Below, piece by piece: positions 22,041-29,912 of a DNA stretch of 33,727 nt. The notes beneath the pieces were generated by a model, which was given only the letters and a program-made list of their open reading frames with translations, was not told the DNA's origin and searched no databases. Each line of letters starts with the position of its first letter. Within the stretch, counting starts at the first letter, position 1. The position numbers and the translations under genes are program-made. The stretch is from a virus, in IMG/VR virus record IMGVR_UViG_3300022927_000066, positions 1 to 33,727 of that record, one strand, 5' to 3'.

Positions 22041-24038
22041 TTACGGGGTGTAGTCTGTGGTGTTAGGCGCTAGGGCCTCAATCAAGTCCTTACCGCCGAC
22101 GTAGGAGTAGTCGTTTACAGTAAACCTGCTTACCTGAGTAATAGGCAGTGAGTAGGAGATGTAAGAACTAATTGTGGATCTGGTCCTACCGAAGTCCTCT
22201 GTGTACACAGACAATGATGTGTCTGCGTTTTTTAGCCATCGATAGTCCTTGATGCTTGACGAAGCACCAAAGATCCAGTTACCCAATGCTTTGTCTCCGT
22301 CAAAGTAAGAGCCAACATGATTTCTTTCAATCAGGACTTTAGACACTTTGAACGGTCCGATATTTCGGTCATCCACCAGTTCCATGTCAACCAAAAACTC
22401 TAAATAGCCAACGGTCCAGTTAGTTTCAGAAGCGTTACTGGTTATCTTAACCTCAAAGGTACTTGTGCCCCCATACGGCGTGGCGTTGCTAACCCACCCC
22501 ATGTGGTTACCGCTGGCGTCGACTACTCTCGCAGAGTGAATCGTAGAATAAACAACGTCACCAACACGGTAGTTAACTCCTTGCGTGCTGTGTACGGAGA
22601 AACACACTTTGTCGCCAAGTTTTACAGGTACAGGGCTGTCGATGCGCATCAGAGCGTGGGTTATACCTACAGAGGCACCAGTGTTACTATAGGTAAACTC
22701 GTTGGTGCTTTGAGTGTAGGAAATGCTAGATCCATAGTTTGTGGCGCTGATACCGTTGGCATACACGTGAAACTCAATGGTGTCCCAAGTAGTGCCCGTA
22801 CCGTAGGCCATCACGATGTCTCCGATACCAACAGAGAACCCACCAAAGGTACCGCTGGCGGAGCACGTCCACCACATACCTGACCGGTAAGTAGTACCAG
22901 TTGCAGGCTGTGGGTAGGTGCCTGAGTTACCTTGCACGAATGCCGTTGGGTCGAATGTTCCCTGTTCACGTATCGGCTGTAGACGCTCACGCTCCACGTA
23001 ATGGGCTGGGCGAGCAGTTAGACCTAGCGGTGACCCGATCATCTTGGGGTCAGGAACGTAATTGACCCTCTGTGCGTAAATGTTTATCTCACCATTGGTG
23101 TAGTCGATGTCGACGTCGCTATTCGCTACCGCTTTTGTTATGTGAGACAAAGCATTTGACGTCCCCTTGGACCTGTTGTAGTACCCAATATCGTTTAGGA
23201 TATTCCGTAGACGCTCTGCACCTAGATCGCTAGCCAGCAAGTTAACACCGGTTTCGATTGACAGAGCAGTCAATGCTTCGCTGTCGGCAATCATTGGGTC
23301 TTTAGATACCTCAATGTAGTCGACAATAGTCCTAACCCTATCCATCTCAAATCCAAACACTGAGAGGAAGCGGTACAGGGGACCCACCTTAGAAACGTAG
23401 GAAGGTAAGCCGCCTAGAACGTTTTCTACGTAGTCGTCCTCGTACCCGTTGACGCTGCCGAAGTAGTCAATGGCGTACCCTAAGTCCGCGTCTTGTGAGC
23501 GGTAAAACTCAGGAATACGGTTCCACAGGACCTCTGTTGAACCGTAGTTCTTAGGGGGCAAGATCTTGAGAGAAGCAAGACGAGTGTAGTAGTTATCGTT
23601 GTAGTCGGTTGAGGCGTAATGAGCAAACAGAGAATAGTAAGCCCACTTACCCTCAACAACTTGGTGAGAGTAATTAAATGTAGTACGTGACTCACTAAAC
23701 AAAGAAACACCAGATTCCACAGTCTCGGGCTCTCCGTAGGGAGAATACCTTATAGAGATACCTATGATTGTGGGTGTGGCGGGAATGTTGGCAGGAACAA
23801 TAATTCCTCCGAGTTCTCCCTGATAAATATCGCTAACATTCCATCGAAGATCGACAGTACCGTACTTAGTAGCAGTTGCCTCTAAGAAGTTGTCACCCTG
23901 TTGCGCAGGGGGGAACTGCAACCCGTCTTGACGCAAGTAGTAGTCAGTATCAGTACGGGTACCGATACTGGACTCGTACTGTAGGTAAGAGCCTTTATCT
24001 GCGTCTGTCTTACGTAGAGTAAACGATACGCGAGCCAT
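22041..24038 (-). CDS. Baseplate/tail protein with P2 I-like region
   Basis: The 665-residue product has an N-terminal beta-rich part. A helical region follows, about residues 170-340: VLWNRIPEFYRSQD, then LYRFLSVFGFEMDRV, SKDPMIADSEAL and RLRNILNDIGYYNRSKGTSN. It resembles the tail protein I family, which links the baseplate to fibres or spikes. The C-terminal half is beta-rich with Ser/Thr/Tyr/Gly and looks like a fibre-attachment or carbohydrate-binding region. It overlaps the J-like wedge gene by one base (TAATG). The name rests on the helical signature and on its place in the baseplate cluster. Confidence 0.82.
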   Translation of the reverse strand: MARVSFTLRKTDADKGSYLQYESSIGTRTDTDYYLRQDGLQFPPAQQGDNFLEATATKYGTVDLRWNVSDIYQGELGGIIVPANIPATPTIIGISIRYSPYGEPETVESGVSLFSESRTTFNYSHQVVEGKWAYYSLFAHYASTDYNDNYYTRLASLKILPPKNYGSTEVLWNRIPEFYRSQDADLGYAIDYFGSVNGYEDDYVENVLGGLPSYVSKVGPLYRFLSVFGFEMDRVRTIVDYIEVSKDPMIADSEALTALSIETGVNLLASDLGAERLRNILNDIGYYNRSKGTSNALSHITKAVANSDVDIDYTNGEINIYAQRVNYVPDPKMIGSPLGLTARPAHYVERERLQPIREQGTFDPTAFVQGNSGTYPQPATGTTYRSGMWWTCSASGTFGGFSVGIGDIVMAYGTGTTWDTIEFHVYANGISATNYGSSISYTQSTNEFTYSNTGASVGITHALMRIDSPVPVKLGDKVCFSVHSTQGVNYRVGDVVYSTIHSARVVDASGNHMGWVSNATPYGGTSTFEVKITSNASETNWTVGYLEFLVDMELVDDRNIGPFKVSKVLIERNHVGSYFDGDKALGNWIFGASSSIKDYRWLKNADTSLSVYTEDFGRTRSTISSYISYSLPITQVSRFTVNDYSYVGGKDLIEALAPNTTDYTP

Positions 24039-25543
24039 TAGGTGCTGACCACCCCACCGGCCATGTTGATAGTGAAATATCCCTTTCTAGGCAACTTCAC
24101 GGAGTCAACGGCAATGGAGGATTGTAGCGAGGCTGAGCCGTCTGAGTCTTTATAAAAAGCGGTAATCGATGCGTAGTCGACACCGCGAACATTAAGAATT
24201 GTCCTGTAAATTTGCCCTACGTTTACTGTCTGGCCAAATGTCACTCTGTCAAACGAGAATAGTGAGTCAAGGGCAGCGATTACATCGTCCTCAACCCACG
24301 ATTGTACGAACCTAGCGGACACGTTAACATCTACTACTAAGTTTATAAGTTCCCAGTCGATAGTCGTTGCCGCAACAACGTCAACTCCGATCATGGACTT
24401 ATTAGAAACCTCGGTTTCTACCGATTCCTGAGTGGACGCAGGGACTGCTATAGAGGTGGATAGGCCAGTAGCACCCTGCTCTGGAACAAATTGGTCGTCA
24501 GAGATTGGTGGGTGAGCGTAGATGGTTACAGTTGCGTTGTCGTTAGCAGTAGGGGGTGAAGCGTAGGCAACAGCGGCTTTACTTACACCGTCAATCCTCA
24601 AAGCAGTGTTGATGTAATCGCGACGTGTTACGGCCCTGTTCTGAGAACTAATCACAGAAGGAACTGAAGTTCTCATTGATGCTAGGGATTCTTCGTTTGC
24701 ACCACCTGTAAATGCACCACTGCTGGAGATCGAAATGTTAGTGGGAGTCTGATTTAGAAAATCTGTTACCGAGTTCGACGGTAGGTTACCGGCAGCACCA
24801 CTAGAGTAGGCGTAAGTAGCCTTGATTAGAGAGTTGGTGGGGGGAGGAAAGCCGCTTACGCCGCTACCAAAGATGATTTCAGACTCACCGTCTGGATTAA
24901 TGCTGACTGAGAATACTCTGTCTCCCGGATTAGCGGTTGACAGACGTTCAACACGAGTGTACTTAATAGGCGAAGCGCCAGACTCGTTGACAGTGATCTC
25001 AATAGACCCAGTAACTACCTTGCCGTTAGCCAAGGTGTAAGACTGCCCGTCTACACCACTAGACAGGGTAGAAAGGATCTCGTCTACAACGATAGTTCCC
25101 TCATACAAGTCCACAACACCTGATCCGGGGGCAGATACAGAACCACCTGAAACGGTACCACCTAGACGGGTGTACACCTGATAGGTCTTGTTGTCGTAGC
25201 GGGCTACAAACCTCGTATAAGGAGCGATGTCGTAATCGCTGGCTCCGGTGTTAGCGAGAGTTAGTGAACCGACGGCGCTAGTACGACCACTAGGAGTGTA
25301 ATCAAACAAGTTAGCCAACGCTAATACGGATTCTCTTTGGGTTGCAGTAACCAAAAAGTGCTCGTTGGCAGCACGGTCGACGTAATAATGTAGAACGTCA
25401 CCCATCTGTGCCCACAAATCAACCATCAACATACCAAAGTCAGACGAGTCACGACTCGTCCACTCGGGCAGGACTCTAGTAGCGCGAGCCAACAAGTCTG
25501 CCTTGATAGTATCGTAATCTCGGCTGGCGTAGTCAAAAGCCAT
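24038..25543 (-). CDS. Baseplate wedge protein, J/gp6-like
   Basis: The 501-residue product starts MAFDYASRDYDTIKADLLAR and continues with SDFGMLMVDLWAQMGDVLHY, YVDRAANEHFLVTATQRESV and LANLFDYTPSG, the typical opening of Baseplate_J/gp6 proteins. The centre is beta-rich (EIIFGSGVSGFPPPTNSLIK). The C-terminal part has VDVNVSARFVQSWVEDDVIA and VTFGQTVNVGQIYRTILNVR, seen in the family. It builds the inner baseplate ring of contractile tails and contacts the gp25-like wedge encoded immediately upstream. This supports a contractile-tailed phage. Confidence 0.92.
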   Translation of the reverse strand: MAFDYASRDYDTIKADLLARATRVLPEWTSRDSSDFGMLMVDLWAQMGDVLHYYVDRAANEHFLVTATQRESVLALANLFDYTPSGRTSAVGSLTLANTGASDYDIAPYTRFVARYDNKTYQVYTRLGGTVSGGSVSAPGSGVVDLYEGTIVVDEILSTLSSGVDGQSYTLANGKVVTGSIEITVNESGASPIKYTRVERLSTANPGDRVFSVSINPDGESEIIFGSGVSGFPPPTNSLIKATYAYSSGAAGNLPSNSVTDFLNQTPTNISISSSGAFTGGANEESLASMRTSVPSVISSQNRAVTRRDYINTALRIDGVSKAAVAYASPPTANDNATVTIYAHPPISDDQFVPEQGATGLSTSIAVPASTQESVETEVSNKSMIGVDVVAATTIDWELINLVVDVNVSARFVQSWVEDDVIAALDSLFSFDRVTFGQTVNVGQIYRTILNVRGVDYASITAFYKDSDGSASLQSSIAVDSVKLPRKGYFTINMAGGVVST

Positions 25544-25932
25544 TAGAACCCAGTCTCCTCTGTAAGTGTGCCGTAGTTTATCTCGTAAGTAGAGGACTGT
25601 ACGGTCGACAGCGGTGTTTTATAGTATACGGTAACTTTCAAAGCGCTGGCATTAAGTGGGTCCTGCCGGAAAGTAATGTCCACCACATCCACACCAGATA
25701 TCTGGCTGGATATGTTTAGAACGGCATCTGTCTTAATGTCAGCCTCAATGAGTTCGTCAATGGGTTCAAACAGCAATCCCTGTATCCCTAGTCCGTAACC
25801 CTGAACGCCTATGCGTTCAATTGGCATAGTAACAAGGACGTTAAGTATCTTCTGCTCAATGTCTTTAGAGACACTGGTTACAGAAGACACCTTACCATTG
25901 GCGATGTTAAACGGCGCAGCAATTGTATACAC
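25543..25932 (-). CDS. gp25-like baseplate wedge protein
   Basis: The 129-residue product matches the gp25/GPW family in length and order: an N-terminal strand, a helix (SVSKDIEQKILNVLVTMPIE), then GVQGYGLGIQGLLFEPIDEL and a C-terminal beta region (VVDITFRQDPLNASALKVTV). gp25 joins the sheath and the wedge in contractile tails. The start is a GTG at 25932 with GAGG at about seven bases. It overlaps the J-like gene by one base, the usual partner. High confidence. Confidence 0.9.
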   Translation of the reverse strand: MYTIAAPFNIANGKVSSVTSVSKDIEQKILNVLVTMPIERIGVQGYGLGIQGLLFEPIDELIEADIKTDAVLNISSQISGVDVVDITFRQDPLNASALKVTVYYKTPLSTVQSSTYEINYGTLTEETGF

Positions 25933-25947
25933 CGGTCACCTCATATC

Positions 25948-26904
25948 TCACCACATCTTTGCCCAAGTTTTGGGTCCCACGATACCGTCTGCGGTAAGTC
26001 CATTACTTCTCTGCCACTTCTTCACGCGACTTTCGGTTCCGGGGCCAAACCAACCATCTGCTTTGGCTCCTACCTTTTTCTGCACCAATTCGACCATGTC
26101 CCCACGAGAACCCTTCTTAATTGGGCTTCCCGGATATACGGGGGTAGTGGACGAGGCAACCTCGGGCTCGGCCTTGGGGGCTGTGCCGTGGTCGCAATCT
26201 TTAACATGACCATCTGAGCCGGGACCCCAAATACCATCAACGTGGAGGTCGTGCTCTGCCTGCCAGTTCTTTACAGCCTGCTCAGTCTTAGGACCATAAT
26301 CACCGTCTGCTGTAGCACCGACGATCTCTTGAACCTTCTTGACTTCTGCACCCTTGCTGCCTACTTGAAGCCATGGCTTCTTTCCAGCGGGGGCTTTGGG
26401 GGTCTTCTTTGCAGGCACCTTTACCTCTTCAGGTGCAGGACCAAGAGCATCTTCAAACACCTTGACGATACGATCTGGGTCGTCCGCAGCGGCGTTGTCA
26501 ATCTCCCAGTGAATCCAATCTCCTCCGGGAGCGCCACTGACGGTTTTCTTGGTGTAGTCCTGCCAAGCGTTGCGGTCACAGCGCCATCCACGACCGTACG
26601 GCTTTGGGTAGTAGTCACACAAGAATTCAAGACCTAACTCGTCTGCGTGCTCCACAAGGAAGTCACAAGCGGCCTTAGCACTGTCATAGTTACCAGTACC
26701 ACGGTAAGGTTCGCCACGCCAAGAGTTGTCCCCCGCACGGCCTGTGCCGTGGACTGAGGGCTTACCTTTACCGCGCATGTTGCGGACACCCCAAGTACCG
26801 TTATTCCACACACCGAAGTACGCTTCCAAACACTTAGTCAGAGCCTCCGCACCAGCACGCTTACCGGTGGCGTTGTAATCCCAACCGGTGTAATCGCGGG
26901 ACAT
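25948..26904 (-). CDS. Endolysin: M15/VanY-like peptidase with two peptidoglycan-binding domains
   Basis: Residues 1-150 hold the metal site SVHGTGRAGD (Ser50, His52, Asp59), the SxHxxGxAxD pattern of M15/VanY-like and related phage peptidases. DWIHWEID (His132, Glu134) is the second half of the site. Residues about 176-236 and 258-318 are two PG_binding_1 domains (VGSKGAEVKKVQEIVGATAD and KKGSRGDMVELVQKKVGAKA, each followed by DGxxGPxT-type repeats). It cuts peptide bonds in host cell wall at lysis. No signal peptide is present, so holin-dependent release is expected; the r1t holin gene directly precedes it and its stop overlaps this start. Confidence 0.9.
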   Translation of the reverse strand: MSRDYTGWDYNATGKRAGAEALTKCLEAYFGVWNNGTWGVRNMRGKGKPSVHGTGRAGDNSWRGEPYRGTGNYDSAKAACDFLVEHADELGLEFLCDYYPKPYGRGWRCDRNAWQDYTKKTVSGAPGGDWIHWEIDNAAADDPDRIVKVFEDALGPAPEEVKVPAKKTPKAPAGKKPWLQVGSKGAEVKKVQEIVGATADGDYGPKTEQAVKNWQAEHDLHVDGIWGPGSDGHVKDCDHGTAPKAEPEVASSTTPVYPGSPIKKGSRGDMVELVQKKVGAKADGWFGPGTESRVKKWQRSNGLTADGIVGPKTWAKMW

Positions 26905-27137
26905 CAGTTACCTCCGAGGTTAACCGCCGATGCTGAGGTGTCACCGACTGGGCCTTTAGCCGCAGCAACGCTCTTCACGACGGAAAGGCCAGCAGCAACA
27001 GCAGCGGCCTTCAACGAGTCACCAATACCAACTGACAAGATGTCGACGGCGTTGGTACCAACCAGCGCAACGAGCGTCTGTGCAAAGGTTGCAACTGCGC
27101 GCTCAGCGACGTCTTTAAGGAACTTTGGTTCAAACAT
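26904..27137 (-). CDS. r1t-type holin
   Basis: The ATG at 27137 has GGAGG five bases upstream and gives 77 residues, typical for this family. An in-frame extension to 27164 is less likely. The start MFEPKFLKDVAERAVATFAQ, then LVALVG and DSLKAAAVAAGLSVVKSVAA, matches the r1t holin pattern: two hydrophobic segments with a short loop, then GDTSASAV at the end. Holins open the membrane at lysis time. The gene directly precedes the endolysin. A hairpin lies in its short leader. Confidence 0.92.
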   Translation of the reverse strand: MFEPKFLKDVAERAVATFAQTLVALVGTNAVDILSVGIGDSLKAAAVAAGLSVVKSVAAAKGPVGDTSASAVNLGGN

Positions 27138-27151
27138 GGATACCTCCATAG

Positions 27152-27168
27152 ATGTATCGGACATACAT
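27152..27168 (-). promoter_or_regulatory. Small hairpin in the holin leader
   Basis: ATGTAT and ATACAT with a five-base loop lie just upstream of the GGAGG of the holin gene, inside a 65-base intergenic region. The stem is AT-rich and weak. It might affect holin translation or be part of an operator; either is speculative. Confidence 0.28.
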
Positions 27169-27202
27169 ACCCTACCATACCGGTAAGCGGTTAGTGCGAT
27201 AT

Positions 27203-27454
27203 CTAGTTTCTGGTTATCTTTGCTCCCAGAAATGCTTCGTCAATCTCTTCCGACGTCAGATCACCGTCGATAGCGGCGGCGGCTAAACGCTGAGCGACAT
27301 TGGCTACAGCCACGAATCCGGCAAGCAATGCGGCTTTGTACATAGGGATATCGCCAATAATGGCCGCACCGGAGATAATACTGAGGGCTGAGGCAGTGAA
27401 AGTAGCGAATAAGCGAATACCGATGTCGCCAGCAATACGCACTTTACTCTTCAT
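27203..27454 (-). CDS. Small two-helix membrane protein, holin-like accessory
   Basis: The ATG at 27454 follows GGGGTGG; a TTG at 27475 is less likely. The 83-residue product has hydrophobic segments LFATFTASALSIISGAAIIG and YKAALLAGFVAVANVAQRLA, then an acidic tail DGDLTSEEIDEAF. Size, topology and place between the other lysis genes suggest a second holin or antiholin. Similar tails occur in small membrane proteins of actinobacterial phages. Role inferred. Confidence 0.8.
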   Translation of the reverse strand: MKSKVRIAGDIGIRLFATFTASALSIISGAAIIGDIPMYKAALLAGFVAVANVAQRLAAAAIDGDLTSEEIDEAFLGAKITRN

Positions 27455-27620
27455 CTGAGCCACCCCAGATGGCAAAGCCGATCATGTGAGCCACAATGGA
27501 TGCGCCGCTGATCCACAGGGCGTATTTCAGGACATCTCCTGAGAGCGTAATTAGTACTAAAGCCGTACCGGATACCGTCCATACGAGGGCATATCCCTCT
27601 TTGAATAGTTTCTTAAACAT
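27444..27620 (-). CDS. Small membrane protein, 58 aa
   Basis: A short frame from ATG 27620, whose TGATG overlap joins it to the exported FN3-like gene. The product MFKKLFKEGYALVWTVSGTA, then LVLITLSGDVLKYALWISGA, has a basic start, two hydrophobic segments and an acidic end (GGSDEE), giving a holin-like topology. It overlaps the next gene by 11 bases. It might be a third lysis-membrane protein or an antiholin. No family recognised. Confidence 0.75.
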   Translation of the reverse strand: MFKKLFKEGYALVWTVSGTALVLITLSGDVLKYALWISGASIVAHMIGFAIWGGSDEE

Positions 27621-29182
27621 CAGCGTCTCCTTCTGCCGCCTCCTGCGGGGGCGGCGGCGACTGCCGACATGGAGGCTGTTACAGCGACAACAGTTCTTCT
27701 GGTCCCTACATCAATCTTTGAGCCAGTGGGGACGTACGTATCAAACGATCCCTCAAACACGTTTACTTCGCTCTCAAATTCCTCTTTAACCTCGTCTGGA
27801 GCCTCGGATATAGCCGCACTGACGGCCTCTAGAGTCCCCTCATCAAGGCTGTCGAAGTCCTCATTGTCGATCACTTGGTGAAGTACTTCTACAGTTATTT
27901 CGTCTTCGTCACTCAACAACTCGCCCATTGACTCGGCAAGTTCTTCGTTCTGTATACGAGTAATAATAGCCGCCACAGCAGGAGCGGGGGCTGGTTTAGG
28001 GGGTTCAGTCGTAGTTGTGGTGCTTGTTGACGAGGTGGTTGTCGTTGACGGCACCGTCGTGGAAGTGGTCGAAGTAGAAGTCGTCGTAGAAGTCGTCGTC
28101 TGGGGGGCTGTCGTAGTCGTGGTTGTTGACGTAGTCGATGGCGGCGGCGGTGGAAGCGTTGTCGTCGTCGTGGTTGTAGTGCTTGTTGAACTCGTCGTAG
28201 AAGTTGTCGAAGAGGTCGTCGGGGGCACCGTTGTTGTTGAACTTGTGGTGGTTGTAGTCGGAGGCACCGTCGTCGTGGTGGTAGCGACGGTGGTCGTCGT
28301 CGTAGAGGAGGGGACAGGTTGAACCACCGGTACAGGAACCGAGGTGGTGGTTGTCGTGGTAGAAGTTGTAGATGTTTCCCATATCGTAGTTGTGGTGGTA
28401 GTCGGCGGCGGTGTGGGTACTGATACTAGCAGTTCTACTTGCGTAGACCAGCCTGAATACAGGCTCAAAGTGTCGTTATCTGACCGTACGTCAAATACGT
28501 ACGTGCTGTCCAGACCGCCAGTATTCTCAAAGATACTGAAGGGTAGAGTGTACTCAGTATTTAGGGCTGTCTCGTCACCTACATTCCCCGTTGCTACGCC
28601 CCAACCGCCTCCGGGTGGTATGCGGAAGGATATGGCATACCTTTCAGGTTCGACGTTACCTGTGTTGGGGGCGTCCCAATCTAGGTAAACACCGTCTTCA
28701 GTCACCTCTCCGGTCAGGTTCATGGGAGGACCGATACTTTGGGGGACAGTGGTGGTGGTGGTGGTGGTCGATGCAGACGACAGGCCGAACTCGGTGATTA
28801 GTTCGTACTCACCATTGCCCCATTCCGGGGTGTTACCCAGTCCTAACTGGGTACAGCAGTACCCTGCGCGCAACTTGTAGTCACCAGCATCCAGCGTCGT
28901 GTAGATCTTCGACGAGACGCACTGGTCATTCGAGTTGTGATTTCCGTCGTCATCCGCGACGATGAGCGTGTCGCTGTCGTCATACAGCCACAGATATGGG
29001 TCAGCCATAACAGTCTCGCAGTTTGCGTTACTGTTACCATAGATAGTGACAAGGGTCGTCTCTTCTAGGGTGAAATACCAGTCAGATTCTTCGGTGACGG
29101 TGTAATTAGTGGCGCTCGTAACTCCCCCGTACAACAGAGAAAATACCCATATAAATAAAGGTAAAAAGGATATCTTACGCAT
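27620..29182 (-). CDS. Exported Thr-rich protein with FN3-like domain and basic C-terminal tail
   Basis: Residues 1-24 are a signal peptide (MRKISFLPLFIWVFSLLYGG). A beta-rich Cys-containing domain (25-135) includes TVMADPYLWLYDDSDTLIVAD, then a Thr run. A fibronectin-III-like domain follows (about 150-250: PPMNLTGEVTEDGVYLDWDA). A long Thr/Ser/Pro-rich stalk covers about 258-395. The C-terminal part is acidic and helical, then hydrophobic (TVVAVTASMSAVAAAPA) and ends GGGRRRR. That end resembles a sorting or anchoring tail: short hydrophobic stretch plus Arg cluster. The start codon lies in a perfect hairpin. It is likely displayed on the host or virion surface; role unknown. Confidence 0.85.
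   Translation of the reverse strand: MRKISFLPLFIWVFSLLYGGVTSATNYTVTEESDWYFTLEETTLVTIYGNSNANCETVMADPYLWLYDDSDTLIVADDDGNHNSNDQCVSSKIYTTLDAGDYKLRAGYCCTQLGLGNTPEWGNGEYELITEFGLSSASTTTTTTTVPQSIGPPMNLTGEVTEDGVYLDWDAPNTGNVEPERYAISFRIPPGGGWGVATGNVGDETALNTEYTLPFSIFENTGGLDSTYVFDVRSDNDTLSLYSGWSTQVELLVSVPTPPPTTTTTTIWETSTTSTTTTTTSVPVPVVQPVPSSTTTTTVATTTTTVPPTTTTTSSTTTVPPTTSSTTSTTSSTSTTTTTTTTLPPPPPSTTSTTTTTTAPQTTTSTTTSTSTTSTTVPSTTTTSSTSTTTTTEPPKPAPAPAVAAIITRIQNEELAESMGELLSDEDEITVEVLHQVIDNEDFDSLDEGTLEAVSAAISEAPDEVKEEFESEVNVFEGSFDTYVPTGSKIDVGTRRTVVAVTASMSAVAAAPAGGGRRRR
28005..28412 (-). repeat. Thr/Ser/Pro low-complexity stalk coding region
   Basis: A stretch coding mainly Thr with Ser, Pro and Val. Codons ACT, ACC, ACA and ACG are mixed, so this is not a simple nucleotide microsatellite but selection for a flexible, possibly glycosylated stalk. 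It creates long valine-rich false frames on the plus strand. Confidence 0.8.
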
Positions 29183-29200
29183 ACGGCCTCCGTATGCGTA
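29176..29200 (-). promoter_or_regulatory. Start-codon hairpin of the exported Thr-rich protein
   Basis: TACGCATACGG, loop AGG, CCGTATGCGTA: a perfect 11-base stem with a three-base loop. On the minus strand the GGAGG ribosome binding site spans the loop and the top two pairs, and the ATG at 29182-29180 lies within the 3' arm. The hairpin begins two bases after the upstream stop codon. It could repress translation until ribosomes or a factor open it. A terminator is less likely, because no T-run follows. Confidence 0.7.
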
Positions 29201-29202
29201 TA

Positions 29203-29844
29203 CTACCTCAATTCTCTAGGCGTAGAGCAGTAATAATTGCCGTAATTCCAAGGTCCTACGCCACATTCTGCCCACATCACAGCACACGACTCAGCGTTGT
29301 ACGCAAAGTCATCTGCAAAGGCGAAGCGGTCGTAGTCCTCTAGCAACTTGCCTTCATCAAACCAGCCAGACAGGTTGTTCTGCTGACACAGACCCCAAGA
29401 GTCATCACGGGTACGGGTGTTACCGTTATGTGCTGACGAATCACAGAGTGACTCACGGCTGATGATACGTAGCAGGTCCTTCACCGAGTCATCGCTGGCA
29501 CCACGATCCCACATGGCTCTGGCAATGATGTTGGCCTTGGCCTGAGAACAACCACTTCCTTCTCCATATACTTCTGGAATAGAGCCAGTCCATACCGGAA
29601 GCGGTACGGCAGTGGTAGTGGTAGTGGTAGTGGATAAGTAGTAAGGGGTTGGCTCAGGTCCCCCCTCGTAATGTGGCTCTACGGTTGTCGTGGTCGTAGT
29701 GGGCGCTTGCGAGGTGGTGGGTGCTGCCGCTTCCACACGGGGGCTTTCGGTTGCTGGGGTTGGTCCTGTGCTTGCTGCATCTACTACAGCAGATACTACT
29801 ATAGAAGTAGCGGCTAATAGGGCCAGAAACGTGAGACGACGCAT
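29203..29844 (-). CDS. Exported lytic-transglycosylase-like protein with Thr-rich linker
   Basis: Residues 1-24 are a signal peptide. A Thr/Pro/Ser-rich linker covers about 42-82. The C-terminal catalytic-like domain contains LLRIISRESLCDSSAHNGN (Glu131) and SWGLCQQN (150-156), matching the ESxxxxxA and GLxQxN signature of SLT-type muramidases. Four or more Cys suggest disulfides outside the cell. It would cut glycan strands outside the membrane, either in exit or in superinfection control. RBS is AAGGAGG at about eight bases. It is separate from the cytosolic endolysin, so the phage has two wall enzymes on opposite sides of the membrane. Confidence 0.85.
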   Translation of the reverse strand: MRRLTFLALLAATSIVVSAVVDAASTGPTPATESPRVEAAAPTTSQAPTTTTTTVEPHYEGGPEPTPYYLSTTTTTTTAVPLPVWTGSIPEVYGEGSGCSQAKANIIARAMWDRGASDDSVKDLLRIISRESLCDSSAHNGNTRTRDDSWGLCQQNNLSGWFDEGKLLEDYDRFAFADDFAYNAESCAVMWAECGVGPWNYGNYYCSTPRELR

Positions 29845-29881
29845 TGGGGGGCCTCCTTACTGGTGTCTCTTAGGTAGTTCT

Positions 29882-29912
29882 AGTATACCACAATGTTACG
29901 ATTGTGTGTCAG
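29882..29912 (-). promoter_or_regulatory. Candidate promoter for the exported-protein/lysis block
   Basis: Minus strand reads CTGACA (29907-29912), a 19-base spacer, then TATACT (29882-29887) preceded by TGG. The spacer contains the perfect inverted repeat CACAAT-CGTAAC-ATTGTG. The layout is the same as at 22.0 kb, including the 19-base spacer and the inverted repeat. The -35 box overlaps the end of the oxygenase gene. The downstream gene is the transglycosylase-like one. Confidence 0.42.

Noticed and set aside
28017-28322. Long valine-rich open frame on the plus strand
   Set aside because: It is the mirror of the Thr-rich stalk of the exported protein on the minus strand. It has no ribosome binding site and its composition is explained by complementing Thr codons.
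28005-28382. Asp/His/Asn-rich frame on the minus strand, 125 codons
   Set aside because: It is a shifted frame of the same Thr-rich coding region, which already has a signal peptide and domains in the true frame.
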